The notes beneath the pieces are model-generated. The model was not told where the DNA came from. It was given only the letters and a program-made list of their open reading frames with translations, and did not search any database. Positions 44,748-53,627 of a stretch of DNA of 64,000 nt are shown piece after piece (the stretch's first letter is position 1; each line of letters starts with the position of its first letter). Source of the stretch: an uncultured Lachnospira sp. (lineage in GTDB: Bacteria; Bacillota; Clostridia; Lachnospirales; Lachnospiraceae); assembly GCA_910589305.1 (NCBI GenBank), contig CAJUTV010000002.1, positions 208,242-272,241 of the forward strand. Reading direction: 5' to 3'. The translations under genes were made by a program, and so were the position numbers.

Positions 44748-44853
44748 TTAAAAGACTATTGCAAAGTAAAGTTTTTATATAAAATATTAATATTTACTAA
44801 ATAATATTAATGTTGTATTGTATAAAAATTTTTAATTTTGCAATAGTTTTTTT
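44748..44853. repeat. MITE-like inverted-repeat element, copy 2
   Basis: Ends AAAGACTATTGCAAA and TTTGCAATAGTTTTTTT, about 106 bp, with further inner complementarity (TTTTTATATAAA against TATAAAAATTTTTA). A separate terminator already lies upstream, so this copy is not needed for termination, which favours a mobile or repeat origin. Confidence 0.55.
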
Positions 44854-44913
44854 ATATTTTTCTTTTTTAGATAAATAATAACGATTCTTGTATAGATAAC
44901 GATATTTGCATTA

Positions 44914-44942
44914 TAGACAGATTGGTATAAATCTTCTATAAT
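44914..44942 (+). promoter_or_regulatory. Promoter of the DUF362 gene
   Basis: TAGACA, 17 nt, TATAAT. Confidence 0.7.
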
Positions 44943-44990
44943 AAATATATCAATATTTGGTACTATTCTATCAATTAGGAGGACATGAAT

Positions 44991-46139
44991 ATGCAGCAAT
45001 CAAAAGTATATTTTACAACATTTAAGACAACACACAGTGAAAATCTTTTACAAAAGTTACATCGATTAATGAAAATAACAGGATTTGAGGACATTGATTT
45101 TAAAGACAAATTTACAGCAATTAAAATACATTTTGGAGAATATGGAAATCTTGCTTTTTTAAGACCAAACTATGCAAAGGTTGTTGCAGATTATGTAAAA
45201 GAATTGGGTGGTAAGCCGTTTTTGACAGACTGCAATACATTGTATGTAGGCAGCAGAAAAAATGCGATTGACCATTTGGATACAGCTTATGTCAATGGCT
45301 TTTCACCATTACAGACAGGGTGTCATGTTCTTATTGCTGATGGATTAAAAGGTACCAGTGAAACATTGGTTCCAATTCATGGAGAATATGTCAAAGAGGC
45401 AAAAATAGGACAAGCGATTATGGATGCCGATGTGTTTATTTCCCTTACACATTTTAAGGGGCATGAGATGGCAGGATTTGGCGGCGCATTAAAAAATATC
45501 GGCATGGGCAGCGGTTCAAGAGCTGGTAAAATGGAACAACACTGTGACGGCAAACCGACAGTCAATGAAAAAAATTGTGTTGGGTGTCATTCTTGTTATA
45601 AAATATGCGCTCATGAAGCACCTGTTATCACCGATGGGAAGGCTGTCATCGACCATGATAAATGCGTTGGCTGCGGACGCTGTCTGGCTGTTTGTCCAAA
45701 GGATGCAATATCGGCAAGTTTTAGTGATTCTGTCAAAATTTTAAATTATAAAATTGCAGAATATAGCCTTGCCGTATGTAAAGACCGACCATGTTTTCAT
45801 ATTTCATTAATTTGTGATGTATCGCCAAATTGTGACTGTCATGCGGAAAATGATATTCCAATTATACCAGATGTCGGTATGCTGGCTTCTTTTGACCCGG
45901 TTGCATTGGATAAGGCATGTGTTGATTTATGTAATCAAATGCCGCCCGTTGGTGAAAGTATATTAGGGGAATATATAAAAAATCATAGTAAATCTTGTGA
46001 GCATAATGGTGATGGTGAACACAGCCATAATCATGACCATTTTTCAATGACACACCCTGATACAGAGTGGGAAAGCTGTATTGAACATGCAGTAAAGATT
46101 GGACTTGGAACAGACCAGTATGAGCTTATTCGTATATAA
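44991..46139 (+). CDS. DUF362 protein with two [4Fe-4S] ferredoxin motifs
   Basis: 382 residues. DUF362 domain (KIHFGEYGNLAFLRPNYAK, HFKGHEMAGFGGALKNIGMG) with an inserted ferredoxin-like segment near 190-240: CVGCHSCYKICAHEAP and CVGCGRCLAVCPKDAI. A histidine-rich stretch (HNGDGEHSHNHDHF) near residue 340 may bind metal. Probably an electron-transfer or Fe-S related protein; exact role unknown. AGGAGG at 44977-44982 supports ATG 44991 rather than 44985. Confidence 0.85.
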   Translation: MQQSKVYFTTFKTTHSENLLQKLHRLMKITGFEDIDFKDKFTAIKIHFGEYGNLAFLRPNYAKVVADYVKELGGKPFLTDCNTLYVGSRKNAIDHLDTAYVNGFSPLQTGCHVLIADGLKGTSETLVPIHGEYVKEAKIGQAIMDADVFISLTHFKGHEMAGFGGALKNIGMGSGSRAGKMEQHCDGKPTVNEKNCVGCHSCYKICAHEAPVITDGKAVIDHDKCVGCGRCLAVCPKDAISASFSDSVKILNYKIAEYSLAVCKDRPCFHISLICDVSPNCDCHAENDIPIIPDVGMLASFDPVALDKACVDLCNQMPPVGESILGEYIKNHSKSCEHNGDGEHSHNHDHFSMTHPDTEWESCIEHAVKIGLGTDQYELIRI

Positions 46140-46146
46140 ACAGCTT

Positions 46147-46171
46147 TAAAAATCAGTCGCAGCATGGAGGC
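46147..46171 (+). repeat. Family D RBS cassette, copy D2
   Basis: AAAAATCAGTCGCAGCATGG followed by AGGCT. Same position relative to the start as D1. Confidence 0.5.
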
Positions 46172-46176
46172 TAAAA

Positions 46177-47010
46177 ATGCAAAATAATAAAGATACATTG
46201 ACTATGTTTATGGAAGCTTTGGATGCAATAAAAAAATATGCGTCTGTAAAAGGTTCTCCGATTACAAAAGAAGACATTGAACAATATTTTAAAGGATTGA
46301 CATTAGATGAACAGCAATTAAATATGGTTTATCAGTTTGTTGCTGATGTGAAAGTTCCAGACAGTGATACTATTTTTGAACAAGAAAAAGAAGAAGTTGT
46401 AACGCTTTCTCTGCAAGATTACGAAAACGATAAAAAGTATATAAAAATGTATATGAAAGACTTAGAACATCTCGAATCGCTGTCAGACACAACAAGAGCT
46501 TTTTTGCTTATCAATATAGTGGAAGATAATGATGCGCAGTCTTTAAAAATTTTATCAGAATCTATGCTTCATAAAATTGTGGAATGGATACAACCTTATA
46601 GAAATAAAGGTGTGTTGTCAAGTGATTTAATTCAAGAAGCCAATCTTGCTATGATGGGGTATATGAGTGAAAAACGTTTTTTAAATCATTATGAGTGGAA
46701 AGAACAGATAAAAGAAGGTTTGACAGAGGATTTGCTATCCGTATTAAATCAGATGGAGGAAGAGATAAAGCAGGAAATTCAAGAGGCTTTAATGATAATG
46801 ATAAATGAGCAAAGCAGTTCAAATAAGATGGCAGGAAAGGTACTCTATAAGGTTAATTTTGTCAATGATTGGGCGTTTCGATTAAAGGAAGAGTTGGGAA
46901 GAAATCCAACGGTTGAAGAGATTGCAAAAAAAACGGGAATAAGCGTTGACAATGTACGGGAAGCAATTTATTTTACTGCGGATAATATGGAGTTTATTGA
47001 CGAAAAATAA
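46177..47010 (+). CDS. Sigma-70-like protein lacking regions 2.3-2.4 and 4
   Basis: 277 residues. The N-terminal part has a region 1.1-like helical fold (SPITKEDIEQYFKGLTLDEQQ). Near 140-160 the text SSDLIQEANLAMMGYMSEKR resembles sigma region 2 (DLIQEGNLGLM), and near 240-265 LGRNPTVEEIAKKTGISVDNVREAI resembles region 3. No promoter -10 recognition helix or region 4 is present. It may bind RNA polymerase without directing promoters, or be a degenerate sigma factor. GGAGG 6 nt before the ATG. Confidence 0.65.
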   Translation: MQNNKDTLTMFMEALDAIKKYASVKGSPITKEDIEQYFKGLTLDEQQLNMVYQFVADVKVPDSDTIFEQEKEEVVTLSLQDYENDKKYIKMYMKDLEHLESLSDTTRAFLLINIVEDNDAQSLKILSESMLHKIVEWIQPYRNKGVLSSDLIQEANLAMMGYMSEKRFLNHYEWKEQIKEGLTEDLLSVLNQMEEEIKQEIQEALMIMINEQSSSNKMAGKVLYKVNFVNDWAFRLKEELGRNPTVEEIAKKTGISVDNVREAIYFTADNMEFIDEK

Positions 47011-47063
47011 AGACAGTATCAGATAATTGTAAGATTTTATTTTTTTGATTTGGTTCATTTATA

Positions 47064-47120
47064 TTTTAACCTCATCAAGGAAGTCTCCCACTTTAACAAA
47101 TAGTTGTTTTGCAATTATCT
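47064..47120 (+). repeat. Family A intergenic repeat, copy A6 (5' part only)
   Basis: TTTTAACCTCATCAAGGAAG and TCTCCCACTTTAA match the family start; afterwards only TTGCAAT remains. Confidence 0.5.
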
Positions 47121-47150
47121 AAAATTCAATATAAAAGAAAGAAGAAAACG

Positions 47151-47396
47151 TTGAAAGATTTAGATATTTATGTAAAGCAAGTTCAATTGATTCGTAAAGA
47201 AGTTCAAAAGGTTATCTTTGGCAAAGATGAAGTGATTAATAAAATCTTAATGACGATTATTGGAGGCGGACATATTCTTATTGATAATATTCCAGGTGTG
47301 GGCAAAACAACGCAGATATATTTGGCATCTATATTGACATTTATTAGACAAAATGTAATAATTAGAAAGAATATTGAGATAAAGGAGGACATATAA
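47151..47396 (+). pseudogene. Truncated MoxR-type AAA+ ATPase remnant
   Basis: 81 codons. KEVQKVIFGKDEVINKILM and GGHILIDNIPGVGKTT are the N-terminal part and Walker A of MoxR ATPases (normally about 310-330 residues). After Walker A only about 30 unrelated residues follow before the stop at the pckA start. Walker B, sensor and arginine finger are missing, and no partner DUF58 gene is present. A deletion remnant whose 3' end now serves as the pckA promoter region. Confidence 0.7.
47334..47362 (+). promoter_or_regulatory. Promoter of pckA
   Basis: TTGACA, 17 nt, AATAAT preceded by TGT (extended -10). Lies inside the moxR remnant, about 30 nt before the pckA start. Confidence 0.7.
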
Positions 47397-49120
47397 TGTC
47401 AACAAAAGCATATTATCCGCTGAATGAAATCGGCGCTGGCAAGGTTGGTTTTTCTAAGACACGTTCAATTATTGAGGCTGCATATTATGGAAACAATGTT
47501 GTTAAAGTAAACACATTGAAGGAAGCATATGAATTAGCTAAAAATTCTCCAGGTACAATCGTTACAGATATGCCTGTTAAGAACGGTGAGCTTTTTGGAT
47601 TGGAAAAAGATGCAAAAGTATTGTTGTTTAATGACGGTGCTGTAACAGGTCGTTATGCAGGAGCTCGTCGTATTAAGGGTGAACCAGGTGTTGACGATGC
47701 AAAATTGGATAAAGTTGTTATGGACGCTGTATATGAGACACGTTGGAAGACCATGTATCATGCAGAATGTTTTATTGGACTTGACCCAGAATTTATGGTA
47801 AAAGCACATCTTCTTATTCCAGAAGGAGAAGAAAATATACTTTACAACTGGATGTTAAACTTCCAATATATGTCTGATGAATATGTTAAGATGTACAAAA
47901 ATTCTAAGCCAATTGGCGATGGCAATGAACCAGACATCTATATTTTATCAGACCCACAGTGGGCACCACATGACGCACCAGATGTAGATTATAGCTGTTT
48001 GAGCGACCCATTGACATTGTGCTATTTTGATACAAACCAAAACTGCGCTGCTATACTTGGCATGAGATATTTTGGTGAACATAAGAAAGGTACACTTACA
48101 ATGGCTTGGGCTTTAGCAAACAGAAATGGTTATGCTTCATGTCATGGTGGTCAAAAAGAATATTCTCTTGAGGGTGATAAGAAGTTTGTTGCTTCTGTAT
48201 ATGGTCTTTCAGGTTCTGGCAAGTCTACATTAACACACGCAAAGCATGATGGAAAATATGATGCATTTGGTGGTATTAAGGTTTTACATGACGATGCATT
48301 TATTATCAATACAGATACATGTGCATCGATTGCTCTTGAGCCTACATATTTTGATAAGACAGCAGATTATCCTACAGGTTGTCCAGACAATGAGTATCTT
48401 CTTACAGCACAGAACTGTTCTGCTACATTAGATGAGGAAGGCAAGATTCAGCTTGTGACAGAAGATATCCGTAATGGTAATGGACGTGCTATCAAGTCAA
48501 AGTTATGGTCACCAAACCGTGTGGATAAGATTGACGCTCCAGTTAATGCTATTTTCTGGATTATGAAGGACCCTACATTGCCACCAATCGTTAAGCTTTC
48601 AGGTTCAGCGCTTGCTTCAGTAATGGGTGCAACACTTGCTACAAAGACTTCTACAGCAGAGAGAGTTGCCGCTGGTACAGACCTTAATGCAATCCGTATT
48701 GTACCTTATGCAAATCCATTCAGAACATATCCATTAGTAAATGACTATGAGAAGTTTAAGAAGTTGGTTGAGGAAAAGAATGTAGCATGTTATATTGTCA
48801 ACACAGGTGACTTTATGGGACATAAAGTTCAAAAGGAAGATACACTTGGTATTCTTGAGACGATTGTTGAAGGAAAGGCTGCATTTGAAAAGTGGGGACC
48901 ATTTGAAGATATAGAAATTATGAACGACTGGTCAGGCAAGACTGGTGATTTTACACCAGACCTTAAAGATGCGGATTATGTTGCTCAGTTAAAGTCTTCT
49001 ATGCAGACAAGAGTAAAGGCTGTTGAAGATTTTGCAACAAAGAAGGAAGGTTATGATAAGCTTCCTGATGAAGCATTAGCAGCACTTAAAAAGTTAGTAG
49101 AAGAGGCTGAGTCTTTATAA
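47396..49120 (+). CDS. pckA: Phosphoenolpyruvate carboxykinase (ATP)
   Basis: 574 residues, slightly longer than the common 530-540. Interconverts oxaloacetate and PEP; in fermenters it often runs towards oxaloacetate with ATP gain. Kinase loop GLSGSGKSTLTHAKHDG near 268 and metal-binding DDAFIINTD near 295, with PTLPPIVKLSG downstream. AAGGAGG lies close to ATG 47396. Strongly biased codons suggest high expression. The start overlaps the moxR remnant's stop. Confidence 0.94.
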   Translation: MSTKAYYPLNEIGAGKVGFSKTRSIIEAAYYGNNVVKVNTLKEAYELAKNSPGTIVTDMPVKNGELFGLEKDAKVLLFNDGAVTGRYAGARRIKGEPGVDDAKLDKVVMDAVYETRWKTMYHAECFIGLDPEFMVKAHLLIPEGEENILYNWMLNFQYMSDEYVKMYKNSKPIGDGNEPDIYILSDPQWAPHDAPDVDYSCLSDPLTLCYFDTNQNCAAILGMRYFGEHKKGTLTMAWALANRNGYASCHGGQKEYSLEGDKKFVASVYGLSGSGKSTLTHAKHDGKYDAFGGIKVLHDDAFIINTDTCASIALEPTYFDKTADYPTGCPDNEYLLTAQNCSATLDEEGKIQLVTEDIRNGNGRAIKSKLWSPNRVDKIDAPVNAIFWIMKDPTLPPIVKLSGSALASVMGATLATKTSTAERVAAGTDLNAIRIVPYANPFRTYPLVNDYEKFKKLVEEKNVACYIVNTGDFMGHKVQKEDTLGILETIVEGKAAFEKWGPFEDIEIMNDWSGKTGDFTPDLKDADYVAQLKSSMQTRVKAVEDFATKKEGYDKLPDEALAALKKLVEEAESL

Positions 49121-49184
49121 AAAATGACTTGTTAAAAACGGATAATTCTTACAGAATAAATTATAAAAATAAGCATATTATATA

Positions 49185-49213
49185 TTGTGTATACAGCAAT
49201 AACGTACTATAAT
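49185..49213 (+). promoter_or_regulatory. Promoter of the 6S-like RNA
   Basis: TTGTGT, 17 nt, TATAAT, with start expected near 49220. A second -10-like GATAAT at 49253-49258 could give a start right at the closing stem. Confidence 0.5.
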
Positions 49214-49257
49214 ATATTTAATAAAAAATCATAGTATTTTATTGTTTGTGATGATAA

Positions 49258-49440
49258 TAAATATCCTGGAATGTACGAGAGCCTGTCATATTTTGATCCT
49301 ACATTATTTCGAAGGGACTCCTATATTGTCATGCCAATGTCAGGCCTCCTTTGTCAGTGGAAGGCAGCGGTATGATTGCGGTAACCCACCTAGCATTGCT
49401 AGGAGTCGGAAAAGATGGGAACGGCATTGCTGGGATATAT
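49258..49440 (+). ncRNA. ssrS: Probable 6S RNA
   Basis: About 180 nt, the size of 6S RNA, which binds the sigma-A polymerase holoenzyme in stationary phase. A closing stem ATATCC (49261-49266) pairs with GGATAT (49433-49438) and extends through AATG/CATT. Inside, GACTCCTA (49316-49323) pairs perfectly with TAGGAGTC, and a competing 3' hairpin CCTAGC-ATT-GCTAGG exists, as expected beside the 6S central bubble. Terminal stem GCCTCC/GGAAGGC. A terminator follows at once. No coding frame in it looks real. Assigned by structure and general resemblance, without a covariance search. Confidence 0.7.
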
Positions 49441-49475
49441 AAAGGTTATGTGGGTGTCACTGCATAACCTTTTCT
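49441..49475 (+). terminator. Terminator of the 6S-like RNA
   Basis: AAAGGTTATG pairs with CATAACCTTT, followed by TCTTATT. Confidence 0.85.
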
Positions 49476-49485
49476 TATTATTTAT

Positions 49486-49540
49486 AAGACTGTCTTGTGA
49501 AGTGTAACATTCAAACGAAACAGGGCAGTCTTTGTTTTTG
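49486..49540 (+). terminator. Second terminator downstream of the 6S-like RNA
   Basis: AAGACTGTCTTGT pairs with ACAGGGCAGTCTT over 13 positions including G-T pairs; TTGTTTTTG follows. Confidence 0.75.
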
Positions 49541-49642
49541 TCCTAAATTTTTACATAAACGCATATAATAAAGTCAAGCAGGTTGCAAAATTTTGTTTGA
49601 CAGTTAAAATAGTTTTTATTGTAAAAATGAAAAGGGGACACA

Positions 49643-51601
49643 TTGAAAAAGAATAAAAAAATCATAGCAATAGTTATTAGTTTTTTGATGATTATTATAT
49701 TGTCAATGATTAATATATATCTTATCAATTACTGCTACAATGCCAAAACACCATTGACAATGGCAGAAGTTTGTAAAGTAATTGCTTATCTTGAAGGATA
49801 CGATTCTAAAGAAATATCACTGATTGAAGAAATTGAACATGTAAAAGAAAATGAATTATATTGGTATACTGATTATGTGAATTATGTAAAAGAATTACAT
49901 ATTTTTTCTGAATTTGAACCACAAGATGGTTTTAGTTCAACCTATTTTAATGAATTAAAAACATATAAACATATAGAAGTTTCTAAAGACCGTTATTATT
50001 TTGTCACCAAAGAGGAATTTATGGATTTTGTTATAGACCATCTGGATATATGGCAGCAAGCAGACAGTACAGAACTACTCTATGCAGGTATTGTTGCAAC
50101 GCCCGATATGGATACATGGAACAGTGATATTGACAGTTGGAAGGTCTGTACCAATAAAGGGGAATTTTATTATACAGGATTAAATTTGAATGGTATGGTG
50201 GATAAGACGGTACCTTTGTTAGTGTGCAAAAATGAAGTCTTGATGATTGGCGATAATATTTCTAATGAGGTTACGTATAAAAATATTTGGATTAGCGGTG
50301 TCAATGATGGTGTTTTAGAAGTCAATATGTATGGCATAGACAGACAGTATAAAATAAAAGGAACGTCAAAAGAGGTTCAAGATAATATAGGTGATATTCA
50401 GATAAAAAAAGGGCAGATAACTGGTATTACAGTAAGATTTGATATTGCAGATGAACAGTTAAGAATTGTTTTAAAGACAACCGGATATACGGATATTGTA
50501 CATAGTAATGTAACGCTTACATCGGATATAAATTATACCATCGAAAATATACAAGATGGAAGTATAACCAATATGTCTGCCAAAGAGGAATGGAGTGCGG
50601 CGGCAAGTGAGACAATGCCAGCAGGCAGCAGATATTTAATTAAACCAGAAAATCCAACAGGTCAAATTCAAATTTTGACGATGAACCGCTCACAGGGAAA
50701 TCCATCGTATAAAGGAGAAATTGAGGTTTTTGTTCAGGATAATGGCGTCGTTTTAGTAAATCAAGTAGCTTTGGAAGAATATCTAAAAAGAGTTGTCCCA
50801 TCAGAGATGCCGACAAGTTTTGGCGTGGAAGCTTTAAAGGTGCAGGCAGTGTGTGCTAGAAGCTACGCATATAAACATATTGACGCACCGGGATATCCCG
50901 ATTATGGTGCGCATATGGACGACAGTATACAGTATCAGGTTTATAACAATACGATTGAATATGAACCATCCAATACAGCCGTAGAAATGACAAGAGGAAA
51001 AATGCTGTATTATGCCGATGCGCTTGTTCAAACATATTATTATTCAACATCTTGTGGTATTGGTACAGACGTATCATTGTGGGGCTCAAGCCGTGCCTCT
51101 TACCCTTATTATGAGAGCAAACAAATCAGCCAAACGCAAAGTGGCATTGATTATACCAATGAAGAGCAATTTAAAGAACTCATTAAAAATACCAATGAAA
51201 ATGATTATGATTATGGAACAAAATATTATCGCTGGAGTTATGATTTTACGGAAGAAGAGTTTAATAATATTGTTAAAGCGCAAAAAGATATTGGTAATAT
51301 AAAAGAAATTATATGTGACAGAGTGGCGGGGGGTGCTGTAAAGAATATAAGAATTGTAGGCGATAAATCGGAAGTTACTATAGAGAGTGAAGGATATATC
51401 CGAAAAGTATTTAATCTTCCAAGTGCATTTTTTATTATCGAAAAAACTGATGTAGATGGAAAAACTGGCTATACCATAACAGGCGGAGGAAATGGACACG
51501 GCATTGGTATGAGCCAGTATGCAGTTAAAAAAATGACTGAGTTGGGCATGGATTATAAAAGTATATTACTCTTTTTCTTTCCTGGAACGAATGTTTTTTG
51601 A
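49643..51601 (+). CDS. SpoIID/LytB-domain protein with N-terminal membrane anchor
   Basis: 652 residues from TTG 49643 (AAAAGGGG upstream). One N-terminal membrane segment (about 6-28), a long uncharacterised extracellular part, then the SpoIID domain from about 370 (NQVALEEYLKRVVPSEMP, GVEALKVQAVCARSYAYK) to GGGNGHGIGMSQYAVK. SpoIID-type proteins are lytic transglycosylases acting on peptidoglycan stripped of peptides. The size and single anchor point to a cell-wall remodelling paralogue rather than the sporulation protein. Its end overlaps the convergent gene by 36 bp. Confidence 0.82.
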   Translation: MKKNKKIIAIVISFLMIIILSMINIYLINYCYNAKTPLTMAEVCKVIAYLEGYDSKEISLIEEIEHVKENELYWYTDYVNYVKELHIFSEFEPQDGFSSTYFNELKTYKHIEVSKDRYYFVTKEEFMDFVIDHLDIWQQADSTELLYAGIVATPDMDTWNSDIDSWKVCTNKGEFYYTGLNLNGMVDKTVPLLVCKNEVLMIGDNISNEVTYKNIWISGVNDGVLEVNMYGIDRQYKIKGTSKEVQDNIGDIQIKKGQITGITVRFDIADEQLRIVLKTTGYTDIVHSNVTLTSDINYTIENIQDGSITNMSAKEEWSAAASETMPAGSRYLIKPENPTGQIQILTMNRSQGNPSYKGEIEVFVQDNGVVLVNQVALEEYLKRVVPSEMPTSFGVEALKVQAVCARSYAYKHIDAPGYPDYGAHMDDSIQYQVYNNTIEYEPSNTAVEMTRGKMLYYADALVQTYYYSTSCGIGTDVSLWGSSRASYPYYESKQISQTQSGIDYTNEEQFKELIKNTNENDYDYGTKYYRWSYDFTEEEFNNIVKAQKDIGNIKEIICDRVAGGAVKNIRIVGDKSEVTIESEGYIRKVFNLPSAFFIIEKTDVDGKTGYTITGGGNGHGIGMSQYAVKKMTELGMDYKSILLFFFPGTNVF

Positions 51602-52411
51602 ACGCCACTCTCCAATAAAAGAGTTGACTTCTGCACCCCAAAATATAATAGTCATACAAAAATATAACCAGATTAATGCAAATACAAGTGTTGCTAAACT
51701 TCCATACATATTGGAAAAGTTCGGCGAATTATTGACATACAATGAATAAAAAAAAGAATATAGCACCCAGCCAGCAGAGGCAAGAATAGCACCAGGCAGC
51801 TCATTTAATATTGTTGTCTTTCGGTTTGGAATAAATTTATACATAATTAAAAAAATCAGTGTAAGAGCAGTAGGAAACAATAGATTGGAGTTGTTAATAA
51901 TAAGAGATAGAACTGCTCCTATTGTTGGAAAACCAATTTTAATAAGATTCACAATTTTTTGTCCAAATACTAACAAGATTAAGGAAGCAATAATGCTAAT
52001 TATAAAAATTATTGTATAAACGGTTGATAAAATTCTTGAGATAAACCAATTGTTTCCTCTGCTTGTTCCATATATGGTATTTAATCCTTTTATAATAGAA
52101 GTAAATCCTTTTCCAGCAGACCATACAGCGATTAATGTACTTAATGAAACCAGTGTAATACTTGAATTGTTATATACATCATTTACAATATCTGTGATAA
52201 CAGGCATAATCTGCATAGGAATAATAGAACCCATAACGGTTATGATATTGTCTGGTATAATTGGGAGGTATTTTAAAAGGCTCATTAAGAGCAATAAGAA
52301 TGGTACAATACTTAATATAATATAAAAACAGGACTGTGCGCTGTAACTGCTGATATTATCTTCTGAAAGCTTATGAATAATGCGTTTAATTAGAATGATA
52401 AATTTTCTCAT
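51566..52411 (-). CDS. YihY/BrkB-family inner membrane protein
   Basis: 281 residues with six hydrophobic segments. Family marks are SSYSAQSCFYIILSIVPFLL near the N-terminus, WSAGKGFTSIIKGLNTIYG near residue 110 and FIWLYF-type FALIWLYFCMTIIFWGAEVNS near the C-terminus. Often misnamed ribonuclease BN; transport role suspected. ATG 52411 has GAAAGG at the right distance; the longer frame to 52486 has no RBS. Confidence 0.85.
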   Translation of the reverse strand: MRKFIILIKRIIHKLSEDNISSYSAQSCFYIILSIVPFLLLLMSLLKYLPIIPDNIITVMGSIIPMQIMPVITDIVNDVYNNSSITLVSLSTLIAVWSAGKGFTSIIKGLNTIYGTSRGNNWFISRILSTVYTIIFIISIIASLILLVFGQKIVNLIKIGFPTIGAVLSLIINNSNLLFPTALTLIFLIMYKFIPNRKTTILNELPGAILASAGWVLYSFFYSLYVNNSPNFSNMYGSLATLVFALIWLYFCMTIIFWGAEVNSFIGEWRSKNIRSRKEKE

Positions 52412-52547
52412 TAATATTTGCCTTTCAAAGTTATTGGGGTTTATTTTAACATAGATTGATAAAAATATAAAGTGATTTACTTGCAATAAATGAAATTACC
52501 TAGTAAAATATATTCTGATTTTTTGTATTTAAACATATAAAGATAAA

Positions 52548-52690
52548 TTGAACCTTATCCAAAAAGTCCTTATGTTAATGCGGTGAAGGTATAAGTGGTG
52601 AGTGGAGATTTGCGCTGCTATAACAGTTGGTGATTGGAGCAAGCAGCACGACAGATTGTAAATAGCTGCTTTGACTCTTATCGGGTAAGA
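52548..52690 (+). repeat. Family A intergenic repeat, copy A4
   Basis: AACCTTATCCAAAAAGTCCT, ATAAGTGGTGAG, GCTATAACAGTTGGTG and GAGCAAGCAGC. The last helix AAGCAGC/GCTGCTT encloses GATTGTAAATA. Ends 49 bp before scpA. Confidence 0.6.
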
Positions 52691-52718
52691 TGAAAAATTA
52701 TGTTTTATGCGCAAAAAA

Positions 52719-52738
52719 AGCGCAGAAATGAGGAAATT
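52719..52738 (+). repeat. Family E RBS cassette before scpA
   Basis: GCGCAGAAATGAGGAAATT. Close relatives: AGCACAGAAGTGAGGAAAAA before araD (29697-29716) and GCGCAGAAATGAGGGTAAAA before the M18 gene (55071-55090). Confidence 0.45.
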
Positions 52739-53509
52739 ATGGAGATTTGCGTCAAGCTGCAGGCGTTTGAAGGACCGCTCAATTTGCTGCTCCACTTGAT
52801 TGATAAAAATAAAGTCAATATATATGATATTCCTATTGTAATGATTACAAAACAATATATGGAATATATTAGTCAGATGGATAAGGAAGACCTTGATGTT
52901 ATCAGTGAATTTTTGGTGATGGCAGCTACTCTTTTAGATATCAAATCTAAAATGCTGCTGCCAAAAGAAATCGACGAAAAGGGAGAAGAGCAAGACCCAC
53001 GAACAGAGTTGGTAGAGCGATTGTTGGAGTATAAGTTATGCAAATATATTTCTTATCAATTAAAAGAAAAGCAAGCCTGTGCGGAGCGTTCTTTTTATAA
53101 AGCATCAACCGTTCCCAAAGAAATTGAAGCATATAAGCCGCCTGTTGATTTAAATGAGCTTATAAAAGATACTACTTTAATACAACTCAATGCTATTTTC
53201 CAGGATGTTTTAAGAAGACAAGAAGAAAAGGTTGACCCCATTCGGAGTAAATTTGGCAAGATAGAAAAAGAAAAAGTAAGTGTGTCTGAACGATTCACAC
53301 AGATAAAAAATTTTTTAAAGACAAAGAAAACGGTTGCTTTTGAAGATATGCTGATGAATAATCATTCCAAAATTTCGGTTATTGTGTCTTTTTTGGTGCT
53401 GCTTGAATTGATGAAAACAGGATTTATAAGCGTTTCACAGGAAAATATCTGTGGGGATATCCAAATTGATGTACTAAAAGACCCTGATTTGATAGAATAT
53501 ACAAAATGA
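52739..53509 (+). CDS. scpA: Segregation and condensation protein A
   Basis: 256 residues. Kleisin subunit that bridges SMC heads. N-terminus MEICVKLQAFEGPLNLLLHLI with KNKVNIYDIPI is the ScpA signature and fixes the start at 52739 (GAGG 5 nt upstream); the extension to 52700 is not homologous. C-terminal winged-helix segment VSFLVLLELMKTG. scpB lies downstream, but an unrelated gene separates the two. Confidence 0.93.
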   Translation: MEICVKLQAFEGPLNLLLHLIDKNKVNIYDIPIVMITKQYMEYISQMDKEDLDVISEFLVMAATLLDIKSKMLLPKEIDEKGEEQDPRTELVERLLEYKLCKYISYQLKEKQACAERSFYKASTVPKEIEAYKPPVDLNELIKDTTLIQLNAIFQDVLRRQEEKVDPIRSKFGKIEKEKVSVSERFTQIKNFLKTKKTVAFEDMLMNNHSKISVIVSFLVLLELMKTGFISVSQENICGDIQIDVLKDPDLIEYTK

Positions 53510-53597
53510 TAAGTTGTTTTCATAAAATAAAAATGCACTTTTTATTTTTTAGTACATAGAAGATTGTTGTGTAGTGCAATAAGTATTGGTATATATG

Positions 53598-53603
53598 TAT
53601 AAT
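53598..53603 (+). promoter_or_regulatory. Possible promoter of the gene between scpA and scpB
   Basis: TATAAT 25 nt before the start codon; the -35 is poor (GTGCAA). Confidence 0.4.
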
Positions 53604-53627
53604 AGACAAAAGAGGTAAACAAAAAGT

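Noticed and set aside
49258..49440. SRP RNA as an alternative to 6S
   Set aside because: GTCAGG and GGAAGGCAGC words recall SRP helix 8, but their order and pairing do not form the SRP tip, while the closing stem and central region fit 6S.
49242..49442. 66-codon ORF
   Set aside because: Coincides with the 6S-like RNA; paired helices and the terminator explain the conservation, and no RBS is present.
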